64,000 nt of DNA from Pyxicephalus adspersus (Eukaryota; Chordata; Amphibia; Anura; Pyxicephalidae): contig NC_092862.1 of assembly GCF_032062135.1 (NCBI RefSeq), positions 61,874,071 through 61,938,070 on the forward strand, read 5' to 3'. The translations under genes were made by a program, and so were the position numbers. Within the stretch, counting starts at the first letter, position 1. Each line of letters begins with the position of its first letter. A model generated the notes under the pieces. It ran no database searches and had not been told where the DNA came from. It saw only the letters and a list, made by a program, of their open reading frames with translations. This document shows, piece after piece, positions 1 to 12,515 of the stretch.

Positions 1-1560
1 ACACAATTTATTTAACTTTTAGCACTTCTTACATACCAAGCTGGTGATTTATTTTTCTATTATTTTTTATATATACACATTTACTATAATATATTACCAG
101 GCTAATTTCATTCAGACAGTGGGGTTGGTTTCAGGGATCGGTCCAATGGCTTAGTAGTAGGGTGTGAAGCTGTAATTATGTCATCCAGGACTTTGGGCTG
201 GTGTGACACGCATTTGTTTTAAGCATATACCCAAAACCTAAGTGGAGTAAGTGTTTCATAGTACTCCTTGCAGTTATGGTGATATATCATATGCCTAATA
301 ATTTTTTAGGTATACCCCCTAAAAAATCCAGTATTTAAAAAAGATCTATACTCATTGGTGGGTGGTGTGCTTCTGCCATCTGGACAGCATACTTGCCAAT
401 AAGGTCACATGCTTACCTGTGTGCAGCTGCCTTGCAGTCATAACCTAAAATTGCTGCATCAGAGGAAGACACCACCTTTGCCAGTGGCTCCTTGGTCAAC
501 CTCCAAAAGGAAAGTGATCCTTTACAGCCATTGGATGGCCACTGATAGTGTAACTACTATGCATGTGTCTTGAGCAGCTGGATCTGTGTGGCAGAGCCGA
601 GCTCCACAGTTACCAAAGTACAACTGATGTTCAGCTGCTGTTTAAGGAAAAACATGTCCCCATGAAAATTTGTACAAAGAATGAGTGTACAGGAGGAATA
701 ATTTAAACCCAAGGGGAAAAACTAGATTGTATAACCAAAATATTGTGGTAATCCTGATTTAATTATAGGGGTCTATTTAAAATAATTTTTACCCAAGATC
801 GATACCATTTTAGAAAACATATTCATTTGTGAGATTTGTAACCCATAGCAAATAAGTGCGATGGAAAATGAAAACCAAGTATAATATAAAGTGTTTTGAG
901 ACCTGCATGATCTCATTTTTTCTTAACAGATTTTCTGTAAGTACACTTAGAATATTGCAATTTAATCATGCAAAGAAATGTGCCTAAACAACAGCTGAAC
1001 AGTTTGACAAACCACAGTGATATGCACCAGTGCAATCTGATAGGGTAGGAAAAGGTTTTCACTGTCTTAGGCAATTGGATACTATGCTTCTATTTTCATC
1101 TTGTACATATTTTCCAAATTTTATTCTAGCACTAAAAGCGAACAAGAATTTTATCTTTAACATATTTAAACGTGTTTCAAGTTAGATCCTGCAATTTTCC
1201 ATGGGTTCCTTTGTTCTACTTTAGGACAATCCTGTTATTGTAACTTCTAAAATCACCATCGTGTCTATGTAAAGAATCTGGTAGAAAGGTTAGTCTCACA
1301 TTTGAAGATCAGTTTAAGTCGACAAGTAAATTCCATCACTACAGAAAACTGCTAAAAGTCATTCCTTTTAAGAGACATGGCAACAGCTAGTCAGAAAAGT
1401 TTCTAAATTTCCCTTTTATCTACATATTTATATAATCCCTTACCAACAGATTTTCCCATTGCTCCTGGCAGAGAGTATTATCTCCTGTCACATAATTCTA
1501 TGCTGACCAACCTGCTGAGCTGTGATACCTTGGTTTACATAATTTATATCTATATATATA
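1..1560. other. AT-rich non-coding DNA
   Basis: No convincing coding exon, RNA gene or complete mobile element is visible. The stretch ends in a short TA microsatellite (about 1549-1560) that served as the target of the MITE at 1561. Confidence 0.5.
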
Positions 1561-1889
1561 CAGGTTAACAATCGAAAATCTGGCCATTGATAATCTGGAT
1601 CCTTCAGTTTCCCGGCATGAATTTCAGATCACATGTTGAATACAGGGACTGTAGTACTGTGTTTGGCCAATAATATTTTCATGGCCCTGTTCTGTAGAAA
1701 CACCTGTTCTTGCTACGCTAAGTACACGTTGAGATGTCCCTGCTGCCTGCTCCCAGGAACTGTACCAGATGACCGCGGTGCTGCGACAGGAAGACTGGCC
1801 TGTAAGGTAAGTATAAAAAAAATCCTGAATTTTCAAAAATACGACACTCCTCAGGTCCCGAGGTTGCCAGATTTTTGAATGTCAACCTA
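1561..1889. mobile_element. MITE with pogo/Tigger-like inverted repeats
   Basis: The left end reads caggttaacaatcgaaaatc and continues tggcca. The reverse complement of the right end reads aggttgacattcaaaaatct and continues ggcaac. This gives a terminal inverted repeat of about 25 bp around a 329 bp element with no transposase. The element lies in TA microsatellite sequence, which fits the TA target preference of Tc1/mariner/pogo elements. The last base appears changed from G to A at the right end. The short open frames inside (for example 1633-1878) have no recognisable protein. A GTAAGT at 1806 looks like a splice donor but is unsupported. The TIRs are seen directly; the pogo assignment is by resemblance only. 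Confidence 0.6.
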
Positions 1890-1895
1890 TATATA

Positions 1896-1956
<61 letters not shown>
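1889..1956. repeat. (AT)n / (TG)n microsatellite
   Basis: About 68 bp of alternating AT with a short GTGTGT interruption near its left end. It continues the TA tract that lies on the other side of the MITE at 1561, so the MITE split an existing microsatellite. Open frames across it encode only YIYIYI runs. Confidence 0.95.
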
Positions 1957-1960
<4 letters not shown>

Positions 1961-3676
1961 TAGAGGAAAGGTTATCCTGGATCATGGCATTTAGACAGTG
2001 GACATCAAATCACACCCAACTAGATATCAAAAGCAGGGTTAATTTGGCCTTTGGCTTCTGTTTGTTTTTAAAAAAATAAGTCTCGAACCACTATGTAGCA
2101 TTTTGAAATATTAATCTGTGTTATATTCCAAGCATCAATAAACAAGAGTTTTCTTCTTCGCTTTGTCCATTGGTCAGGCTCTACCTTGCACATGAAGTGG
2201 TCTTTTTAGCTCAATCTTTAAATGCACAAGCATGTGAAAGAGACAACACTGGGCCCACTTGTCCAGCCCCTTTTTAGCTCTTCCAACACTTCTGAGCTCC
2301 CCTCGTCATGAGCTAGGTTTTGTGCACTGCTGCTCTCTCAGCATACAGCTTTTGCATAGCCTTTTAGAATACAAGCTTCATACATGGGGGCTCAAAATCC
2401 ATCTCAGGCTCCAACTCCATCATGCTGGTGGAATCCAATCCCTTTTATTATGACCAGTCAGGAGCCAACTCTAGTTTCTGATTTGTAGAAGTGAGGAGTT
2501 TGGAGTGTTTGGCCCACCCATTTCTTCCAAGACACTTAAATATAAGACACACGAAATAAAAAGTCCCAAAACTCTAGTTATTTAATTACTTGCAAGCCTT
2601 TCCAAGTCCTTTTAGCCATTTCTCAGAAAAAATTAAAGGAAACACTGTCAAATATGCGATTAATCTGGCTTCACACTCATTACTCCACTCCAATAAATGC
2701 ATATACCATCTACTAATGATAGAACTACTAAGTACCATGTATATTACCAACTCATAATTCTTCACATATATTTTTATAAATAACCTTAAACATTTATGGT
2801 CTCATTCTTTAAGGGTAATACTTTTTCATATATAACCAAGCATCCAATCTGCCAATTTACCAAGCACCTATCTGACAAAATAAATAATCATTAATAGTAA
2901 CTCCTCTTGTTTTTATTAAGGTCATTGTTCATAAAGATCCTAATAAATCTTGACATATATATTAAATACTGGGTATCTGCTGGAAATATTGGCTATATTT
3001 AAATCAAAATTTAATTTATTTTTTGTTCCTGTTTGAACTTTTTAAACTTTTTGTGTGTTGTTTTAGCATGTTATTACATTTCTAATTTATTAGTTTCACT
3101 GTTGTTTATAGACTTGTTGTGGCTTGAGGAAGGGCATCCATCTGAACCTGCATGCCTATGAATGATTACTAATTGATTTTTGGTGCTGCAGACCTTGACT
3201 AGTCTATGTACTGAGCAGCCTAAACAAGAAATCAATTACAAGTGAAGTGAATGACATTTATTATCTTGTTAATTTTTTTGCTGCCTTTTAAGCTTCCCAG
3301 AAGGTTGAGAACTGTTGGGTAAACCCCTACTTTGCTGAAAAAATAGGTAGACAAACTGTCTTATAGTTAACATTTTCCTAAATCTTGGCAAAGTAGATGG
3401 TTGTTAGGACACCAGTAATTTCTTTAAAGGTTTACAAGGTAGGCTATCTCATAATGCTTTAGTTCATCAGTGTGTGCATTTGTAAATGGGGTAGTTGATA
3501 ACTCATTTGGGTGATACAAATCCATTATGGTCACCATTGTTCATTTCAACCCAAATATTTCAAATATATCTGGATGTATAAGATTAGTTTTGCTAGCAGT
3601 GTGACATTTCCAAACAGGGAAAATAATTCCACATATGTGGTGTGTTTTAAAAAATATTTGGTCACATACCTTAATC
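1957..3676. other. Non-coding DNA, no identified element
   Basis: AT-rich DNA. A somewhat GC-richer patch at 2160-2460 may be an old repeat, but I recognise neither termini nor protein. Nothing else can be supported. Confidence 0.4.
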
Positions 3677-3920
3677 CAGGGGTGTCCAAACTTGCAAAGA
3701 GGGCCAGATTTGGTGGGGTGAAAATGTGTGGGGGCCAACCATTCAGCACATACTCAGGGTTAGTGTGGGCATGGTCTGCGTGGGTCCCACACAGTACACG
3801 CCCACCAGGGTGACGTGAGGGATTCCCAGTGAACAGAGTCCGGTGTCAGTGCGAGCCCACTGACACTGTGCAGAGCAAGTTCTTGGAATCAGAGTGGGCG
3901 TGGTCTGTGCGGGTCCCGCA
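3677..3920 (+). mobile_element. hAT-like non-autonomous element, left end only
   Basis: Begins caggggtgtccaaacttgca and continues with agagggccagatttgg, the typical start of vertebrate hAT elements whose TIR is CAGGGGTGTCC. The matching right terminus is absent, so the copy is truncated or fused to another repeat. Downstream lie two direct copies of a 29 bp GC-rich word, gtgggcatggtctgcgtggg plus tcccacaca at about 3767 and a close relative at about 3894, roughly 127 bp apart. No transposase coding is present. Confidence 0.55.
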
Positions 3921-6900
3921 CATATTACTTGTGATTTACTTTTGATTTGAGGAAAGGAATTTCAAAATGTACAAAACAGAACTGTAGTTTCTAAAAGGTG
4001 TTTAGAAATGAATGTTCTAATTATGCAGAAGTAAACCTCTAAATACTCACTCATCCCCATTCTCTCACAGGTCACTGCCATCTTTTTTATTCTCATCTGG
4101 TTGATGATCTTTGGCCATCTTGATTGGCCGAACCAGGATGATGTAACCCTTGGTACATGCAGGGGAAGCCGGGATTGCCGGGTGTCAGCGGCTAACAACT
4201 CAGCAACTCAGCTTTTTGCCAGATACCCAAAGCGATCAGGCATGTAGGAGGAATTATTTCAAACGGGGCATTGCCTGTTCCTTCCTGAAATATTGATCCA
4301 CCTTATCAAGAATTCCTAAAAGTGGAACTTATTATTAATATTATGTCAAAACAGATGACAGGAGGAAATGCACAAAAACAAAGAAGTCTCTTTGACTCTT
4401 ATCCAAAATAATAATTTGCCATAAAGGCAAAAAATTGTGAATTATGACAGATTTTCACATAGTAAAAAAGGTATGGAGGGGTAAGATGAGCACATTGAAA
4501 AAAAAAATTATTTCTCATCTTCTATAAACATACATGGACATATAAATCATTTAACTATTCACCGTACTAACAGAGATTATCATGTCATTACTTCATCTAT
4601 TTGTATAATGTCTTAATACTGATGTAACCATATCTGTTTTCTACTGGCATTGAAAAAGGAACAAACAATAGTCACTGAGCTGGTATTTTATACCACGTTC
4701 TACCACGTAGGAATGCTTCCATCTTTTTGTCACGTAGTTATCTCATGGTACCTGTACATATCTCATTGTACATGTATTTTACCAAAAATAGCAACGTGAC
4801 TCCCTGCATGCACATCTGCATTTCCGTTTCTCATACCCTCATTCATTACACTTGTACTGTACATATAATATTCCTTCCATGCATTACAACAAAAGGCTTT
4901 ATCACTTGTCATAAGCCTTCAGGTTTTCTACTCTCCTGATCAAAAGGGTGATTAAATCTTATCTTACAAATGGTTTAAAGGGAGAAGAGGATATGTATGC
5001 CATGATGTCACTTCTGAATAAAAACTAAAAAAAGATATTTAGAACGTACAAGGTTTTTTTAAAGACAACAATACAGAAGTAATTCTCTGGCAACAACCTG
5101 TTTATATTTTAAATTAAATTTTTGCACCAATTCAGATATACACTGTAGATGGGATTATAGCCAGCATTTCTTTTTATATTGAATGCAAAACTTAACTAAG
5201 CAATTTTAAAAATATAAGCATACTTTACTATATATTTAATAAAAAGAGGCTAAATAAAACACTGACACTAAAATCAATTAGATCTTTAATCAGCCACAAC
5301 CTTTTCTATTGGCTTAACAAAAAAAGCTAACTTTATTCCTTTTTACACGCGTTATAAACCACCAAAGAGAATCTAGCTACCACAGCTCAGACCCTACAGC
5401 TAAAACTTGCAGCCCCTTTTGCTCTCTCCCAAAAGGGGCAGACTAAGTCCTTCAAATTCAGTCCATGACTATGCAAACATTTGGAGGGGGAATTCTGTGA
5501 AATTTTTAAGGAGGTATGTGTTACAGGCTTTTTTTCCTTCTTTTTTTATAGGTTCGTGTCTCAACAGCTGGAGTGAGAGGCTAAAGCCAAATTTTGACCT
5601 GTTGACATCCATTTAAGGTATGTTTCCTAAAAAGTTGCTTAAAAAGGGGTAAGATTACAGGGAATGGTAAGAACTTCAAATATCATGGATGAAAGCGGCA
5701 GTACAGTGCTAAGAGAATTTTCTTGAGATTTGGACTTCATTCTCCAAATCACCAGAATCAGGAGGCTGTCACCTTCATCTAGGTGCTTCAGGTAAAAGCA
5801 AAGGAAAATGTAAGTGATTAATTCACCTTAAATGTCTTTTAAACTTTATTGTGGCATTGAAGCGTTAAAAAGGGGCAATGATTTATTAGAAGGCCTCTGT
5901 ACTGCAAGATCCGCTTTAAGCTCCCTTCCTATTGCATAGCTGTAACTCAGCATGAGTGTCAGACCTCTACAGAGAGGTCACCGCTTCTTGTGCATCTGAA
6001 ATGTATCCAGCTGGTTTAAAATTTAAAGTTCAATTGCACTTTAAAAATGATGAAAATTATTACATGGAAAACATAAGTTAAAAAAATAGGTACTTTTTTT
6101 TTCTTTTATTTTGTGCCTGGGGATAATTCAGTTGTGTATACACATATAAGTATTTATACACCATTAGGAAGATTTTTCTTTTATGGAAAACTGTTTTATT
6201 TTTTAAATGTGTCCAATTCATACTGACTACTGCTGTTGCTTTATCAGAACGTATGCTGTTAATATAAAGAAGTTTTAAATAAACCATCCATTGAAAATAC
6301 ATACACATACATTCAGTTGTTAGCATAGTTTAGCATTGTACATGCTTTTTTTTCTTTTGGACCTTTAATTTATAAAGCACCAAGATAATATGCAGTGCTG
6401 TATGTGCCTATGATGCTGTCATTTTACCAGTATATTTATATATGGCATACGTGAAGAAAATGTGGAATTTAATCTAAAACAAGTATCTTGATTTCTATTG
6501 GTAGAATTTGCTTTCCTGTTGTGACTAAATTGTAGACATTTTTTCAGCTATGGAAGAGACTTTATAAACTTTTATTGTTTTTCCAGGTCCATTGAAACAA
6601 TACATTCCATGGGGCTGACTCTTGTCTCTATAAGAAGTCTTCTATACAAATGCCTATCATGATATGAACTTGCATAGAGGATTTCCTTATTTATTTAGAT
6701 GTCTATATTGAGCTATCACATTCCTTTCACATGGTATGCAATTTTTACTAAAAAGCAGAGTCATAAAATGCACATCTGTGTTAGCTTATCAATATACAGT
6801 GACACTGAACAAATAAAAAATGTGGCCTCTGACCACAATGACATATGTATAAGTGCCATCGTTATGACCAGGCACAAGAAAATGTTTGTCTTATGTTCTA

Positions 6901-9616
6901 GGCATTCATTTATCATACAAGTGGACTTTTCCATAAATACCAGTTTCCGTTTACAAATGCTGAAGTAATGATCTATTAACTGCTGAATTAAAAAAAATCT
7001 CTTTCAACCATACATTTACTTAGCTACTATAGAGTTTAAGGATTTATTAATCCATATAGATTTAACTAATGGTATAGCAAGAATAACACAGGGAGGGAAA
7101 GATGATATTAACAATGCATTTTTCAGCTCTGAACAACCAAAGCTTTTTTACGTATATCTACGTTCTTTCTTACTGAAGATGAGTTTAGAAAAAAAACTCA
7201 ATGACAAACAAATGATTTCATTATTTGGAAATAATTTAGCACTTTTTTCCTGTCAACCATGACCAATCAAAAATGGTTGACTAAACTGCTAGTGATAATT
7301 AGCAGCTGCTTATCCTAATGCGTTATTTGGAACCAATTTAAAAATGAACAACGAGCAATGAAAAAACCCTAAGAACAGAATTGGATGTAAAAAGGAGGTC
7401 CTGAGCAGGGTGATGGTTCCCAAGAAATGACAGAGTTGAGAATATTTGTTTTTGACCTTAGAATGAAATTGTGGTGGGTATATATGAGTCCTTTTGTGGA
7501 TATTGCCATCCTACCCTCCATAGCTGTATATTAGTCAACCCTTAACTCTTTCAGTTTTTTCTGTATTCTATGGGCCTCATGAAATTGTATTTCAATAGTA
7601 CTACTGTATGTCTTTTGAAGTACCTCTGGTACCTAAGCTTTGAAACCTATTGATGATGACCTGATTTTCTATCCATGACTTCTTTGATTAATATGTTTTC
7701 TTGAGGTACTTTCTATTTTTAGGTCTATTTTCCTGTCCAATACATCTTTAATGTGATGATGCATCATTATTCTCTTGCCCTAAAGATTATACTACAGGAG
7801 CCAGGGCTGATTAAAAATTAGTGTGAAACAGTGCACCATATTAAATACATTTCAAAAAATGAAATAAAACAGTTTCTTTATTTGATTATTCTGCAGCAAG
7901 TAAGAACTTTTAAATTGGCTGCTGTTGCCTCCCAACCATGATAGCATTGCTCATTGTGGAATCATAGTCATATCATAGTGGAAGTAACTGGAGGTGATAC
8001 TGTGTGGCCAGGACAAAAGGAATGCAACAGTAAGCAAAAGTAAAAAATAGCATTCAAGTGCATCTTTTCTGTCCTAAATAGGTAAAGTACAAGTTTAAGC
8101 ATTAATGAGAGAAATGGAGATAATGTCTAAATTACCAGCATAATGTAATTAATATAAGATAAAAATGTTTTTTTTATCATTAGTACTGTAGATATATAAT
8201 TTATAAGCATAATTATTCAAAACTGATTTGGTTTGTGACTGACTGAAAGCTAAAGGTTGAAATCACTTCCCTATTAAAAGCCTATACTTATAGACATGCT
8301 TAAGATGCACAATCATTTTAATAACATTTTGTAAAGTAAACAAGTGTTGCGTTTATGATCTGAATAATTTAGTGAAAATTCTATTTTAATAATAGACCAT
8401 AATAGACCATCCCTTTTTTTCTGAATAGCATATCTTAACTTTATCTGAGTCGGTTTTTAGCTAGTTGTATCTTGTCTTAAAGTCTGAGGCACAAATTAGG
8501 ACAGCTGACGTCCTAATGTCTGCAGCAGGTTTGGCAAGGTTGGTATCAGCAATATCAGTGCCACATGATACTTTAATACTCTCAAAATCACTTAATGTCA
8601 ACGTGTTGTGAATGATGCAGAAACAAGGCGCACTTGCTCAAGTATTTGAGGCCAACTAAAATGGATAAATGCCAAACTACAGACAATTTCTTCAAAGTGC
8701 TTTGTTCAATTTACTTTCCCAACATACAAAGCGCCTCTATGAAAATGTGGAAATTATACAATCAGACAGTTATCAGTGGGGCTCAGTAATATGATTTGTA
8801 CTCATATAACTCTAATAATTGTTATCCAATAGGTAGTTTAGTAATTTTATCACCATTCAAAAATTTTAGGTAACACTTGCTTTCTTAATTGCAGCAAACT
8901 GTTACTTGAAACAAAAAATATAGAAAATCTCTTTTGAAGCACAACATTCTGTAGTAATATGAAAAATAGGTAGCTATTTATATGAAACCTTGAACCTTGG
9001 AGAAGAGTTAAAAAGAGTTAGTTGACAAAAAAAAAAGTTAGTGCCAAGTTAAATGATGAATACTGATGCTGCTAAATGTGGTTTAGGCATTCATGAACTC
9101 TGGTTATATTTTAGTTAAATCAGTTACCCTAACAGCCTAATCATAAAAAGAAATGTAAAAACATGGACAGGATAAACTTGGGGTTTTCCCCAAATTGTTT
9201 ATATTTTGAAAAATCGAATAAAAAATAATTGGGCAAAATTGTGTACAAGGAGTGTCTACTTTGTCATCCAATTGAGTTTTCCCTGCAAGAAAAACGAACA
9301 TGTAAAGCATGTAGGGGCTACCAACCAATATGAAATCAGTATTCTCAACACTGATAATAAAATTATCTTTTTCTTGTTTATGATTTATAAAATAAATAGT
9401 TGATAAAACATGAATTTCTTATTTTCCCATTTCCATGCATTTCGCCACAGTGTTTGCGTTTTTGTGAATACATGCTGATTTCATGAAAATACAATTCCTA
9501 ATTTTGTTCCTAACTATTCTTATATATATTTACTTTTGATAAATAGGAAGACATTGTTATGCTTTTATTATTTCTAATAGATAAACAGTAAAGTTGGCTG
9601 GTTGTAATACACATTA
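3921..9616. other. Long AT-rich non-coding stretch
   Basis: No coding exon recognised. A GC-richer patch at about 4040-4330, containing tcttgattggccgaaccagg and a reiterated tcagc/aactcag motif, looks like a dispersed non-autonomous repeat, but its ends are not clear. At 7225-7335 a short stretch holds TAATTA, CAGCTG and tandem GGTTGAC words and could be regulatory (see findings). The rest shows only simple A/T runs. Confidence 0.45.
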
Positions 9617-9969
9617 CCCCCCTAGCGTTCTAATTCTGGCAGTTTTTTGATGCAAAAAGTGATCCTATTTTTTTTGCATAGAAATTTTTGTTTATATTGT
9701 GGGCCTGTAATTCATAGGAAATAACTCCCGGGTATAATAATTATATTTATTTATTATATTAGAATCATAAACTATAATATAATACATAATTATAAATCAT
9801 TATTATAAAAAATAATGAGATATTAGACCACAACAATGAAATTTAAATAAATGAAAAAAAAAAATTTATAAAAAATTTCTTACTAAAATTTTCCAACAAA
9901 GGTGCAATATTATTGATAAATAATAATATAAATTCAATGCAGATTTTAGAAAAAAAAATAATTACTTTT

Positions 9970-11964
9970 TTAGTAGACATCCCGGGTGTGGTAGATGTTG
10001 AAGCAGGGTGCTGCACAAAGCCCAACATCACAGTCAGGACAGTAGAACCTGGTCTCCTTGCATTTCTTCCTTCCTCTGTCATCGGCCTTTGAGCAGCAAA
10101 CCACGCACATCCTTGTAGGTGCTGCCTTTTTCGGGGTTGGTGGGATGTATTCAACGAAGTGACAACCGGTCAGGCGTTCTGGGTTGACAACGGTGGAAGC
10201 ACGACGTCCAGGTCTGTTCACAGCCACTGATGGTGTTTGGTGGTTCTTGACTATGGATTTGGAAACTTGCAAAATGAAGTTTGAATGATTCACAGGCCTC
10301 TGACTATTTTTTTTGTACAGAATGTAGGCATTCCATAGGCACTGCTCAACTAGATGCCTGAAAATCTTCTTGTAATACTTCTTTTGCTGTTTCCTCATTG
10401 CTGGGTAGAATGTCATGGCTTGGTCAGCTCTGTCCACACCTCCTATGGTGTTGTTGTAGTCAGTCACCACCTGTGGCTTCATCACTTCTTTCCCACGTTT
10501 TGTGTGTACCAGAACGGTGGAGGCATCATGGACAGTACTCATCAGGCACACATCTTTCTTGTCACGCCATCTCAGGGCCATCATTTTGCCTTTCTGCCAG
10601 GCAACAATTTCTCTTGTCTTCAGCTTCCCTTTTGCAAACCGTGCTGGCAGGTTGTGCCGGTTAGCCCTAACGGTTCCATACGCATCTGTTCTGTGTTGCA
10701 GAAGGAACTCATAAAGCTCAGGAGAGGTGTAGTAATTGTCAGTTGTGACACAATAGCCCTGATCCAACAATGAGGGATAGCACTGAAGACGTTGCCAATC
10801 CAAAATAGCTGTATCTGGGGTTGAACTGTGTCCCTTTTCCAGTGTACAGTATCGTATTCCAGGTGTAGCCAGATGAGGATTCACACAGCATATAACTTCA
10901 CGCCAAATCGTGCCCTCTTTGATGCAATGTACTGCACCCAGTTGAGCCTCCCCTTGTAAGCCATTGAACTTTCGTCAATGCTGACATCTCTTTCTGGCAC
11001 ATAGGTTTGCTGGAAATTTTGTAGAATCATCTGATACACTTCTCAAATTTTCTTGAGTTATGGTGCAGAATGGGTAGTCTCATCAAATTCTTCATTGTTT
11101 GCAAAGTGCAGGTACTTCATTATGAGGGAAAAGCGGTATTCTGGCATGACCCTGCCAAAGAATGGAGTGGCAATCATTTTGTTCTTGAACCAGTACCACT
11201 TCTGCACGGGTTTGCCCACAACTTCCTGCAGGATCACCAAGCCCAAAACAGCCAATTGTCATCCTTGGTCACTGGTTCCCACTTTCTGCTTCTTGCAAAC
11301 CTCAGGTGTGAAGCACCTTGTTGTTGTCCAGCGTACCTGCATAAAACAAAATAAAAAATGTATTTTAGAATATGTTCTTTTATAGTGTCAAGGTAATATG
11401 TTAGCAAACAAAGAGCAGCATATATGTTTGCATAAAAAAAAAAAACAAAGCAAAAAATTTCAAAACGTTACAGAGCAGCATACATGTGGCATAAAAAACA
11501 TTTAAAAAGTGAGCACAGAGCAGCACACATGTTGGCAAAAAAAAAAAATTAGCAAAACATTTCAAAAAGTTAGCAAACAGAGAAGCATACATTTGCATAA
11601 AAAAATTTAGAGTGACTTACCTGTTTGTCTTCGCAACAATTTTTTCGATAAATTCATCGGTCAAAAACAACTTCAGGTATGCCAAGGGATCGTCGCATTC
11701 AGCCTCAATTTTCATCCCAGGTGTGCCGGTAAATGGAAATCTTGGCGGTGCTGCCTGGTCCGCATCAAGGTCAATAGGACACCATGTGCGCACAGCACTG
11801 ACATCAGGTCCAGAATCGTCGCTCAGTTCACTTTCGCTGCCCGATGACAAATTTCCTGGTGAATCACTATCGCTCGATTCCACAAAGGACTCCAAATCGC
11901 TATCGCTGCTCACAAATTCCTCCAAAACAGCACTTGCGCTGGCGAGATGCCTTTTGGATGCCAT
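9970..11964 (-). pseudogene. piggyBac transposase (PGBD-like), two exons, inactivated
   Basis: Transposase of the DDE_Tnp_1_7 family, which excises and inserts the element precisely at TTAA. Exon 1 (11964 down to 11621) begins MASKRHLASASAVLEEF, then a Ser/Asp-rich acidic region and the start of the conserved domain, ending AKTNR. A GT-AG intron (11620-11337) follows, and exon 2 resumes with YAGQQQGASHLRFA. The three catalytic aspartates are still visible in SIDESSMAYKGR, VTTDNYYTSPEL and VVTDYNNTIGGVDRADQ. A C-terminal cysteine/histidine finger (CVVCCSKADDRGRKKC, then FYCPDCDVGLCAAPC) closes the protein at 9970. Damage includes a frameshift before GLVILQEV (about 11250), stops at about 11055 and 11045, a frameshift at about 10890 after FGVKLYAV, and a further frame change before LLDQGYCVTTD. 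The last 304 codons (10884-9970) are open. The start was chosen at the second Met of the open frame because MASKRHLAS matches the usual family N terminus. Family is certain; the current gene is dead. Confidence 0.88.
11337..11620 (-). other. Intron of the piggyBac transposase with internal tandem repeat
   Basis: On the minus strand the donor is ACAG|GTAAGTC at 11620 and the acceptor is TTTTATGCAG|GTACGC at 11337, giving a 284 bp phase-2 intron that joins TNR to YAGQ in frame. Inside, at about 11400-11610, a degenerate unit of about 55-60 bp occurs about four times. Each unit carries agagcagcatacatgt and a short A-run (11411, 11474, 11517 and 11580 regions). The array may have expanded within the intron after it arose. 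Confidence 0.75.
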
Positions 11965-12170
11965 GTGGTCTGTCAGGAACAATCAAGGTCAAAGACAAAG
12001 TGATACATTCAGGAAGTGATTTATAAGTCATGAAAAGGTCAGATCAAGGTCTGGGCTAATAGTGGGCAAAATGTAAATCAGGGCACTGGGCAATGATGCT
12101 TGGTGCACTACAATATGTATTTGTACTTTTATTTTATGTATCGCTGTGTTTTTTACTGTAAAAAAAAATT

Positions 12171-12515
12171 CAGAATTCATCACTCCATTGCATCACCCCG
12201 AAGATGTCACACATCTTGCCGGGTGATGCGATGGGGATGTCCCCGGCCCGCTCACTCTGCTAAAGCTGCTCACATCACCCGGAGGCTGATCTCCGGGTGA
12301 TGCGAAAAGCTGCAGTAGATTCAGCAGATTACATAGTGATCTGCTTTTAAATTTCCCGCCCCCAGAATTCATCACTCCATTGCATCACTCGGAAGATGTC
12401 ACACATCTTGCCGGGTGATGCGGTGGGGATGTCCCCGCCCGCTCACTCTGCTAAAGCTGCTCGCATCACCCGGAGGCTGATCTCCGGGTGATATGAAAAG
12501 CTGCAGTAGATTCAG
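12171..12515. repeat. 192 bp tandem duplication in the piggyBac tail
   Basis: The sequence starting cagaattcatcactccattg at 12171 begins again at 12363 and runs nearly identical to about 12515, a period of 192 bp (1.8 copies). The unit is itself rich in inverted words (cacccggaggctgatctccg followed by ggtg; atcttgccgggtgatgcg). It lies between the transposase gene and the right terminus. Confidence 0.9.

Noticed and set aside
120..240. tRNA-derived SINE head near ggcttagtagtagggtgtg
   Set aside because: The resemblance to a tRNA A box is weak, with no B box at the right distance and no SINE body.
1633..1878. Exon ending in a GTAAGT donor at 1806
   Set aside because: It lies inside a TIR-bounded MITE and no partner exon was seen.
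10354..10773. 139-codon plus-strand open frame
   Set aside because: It is antisense to the piggyBac transposase and reflects codon bias of that gene.
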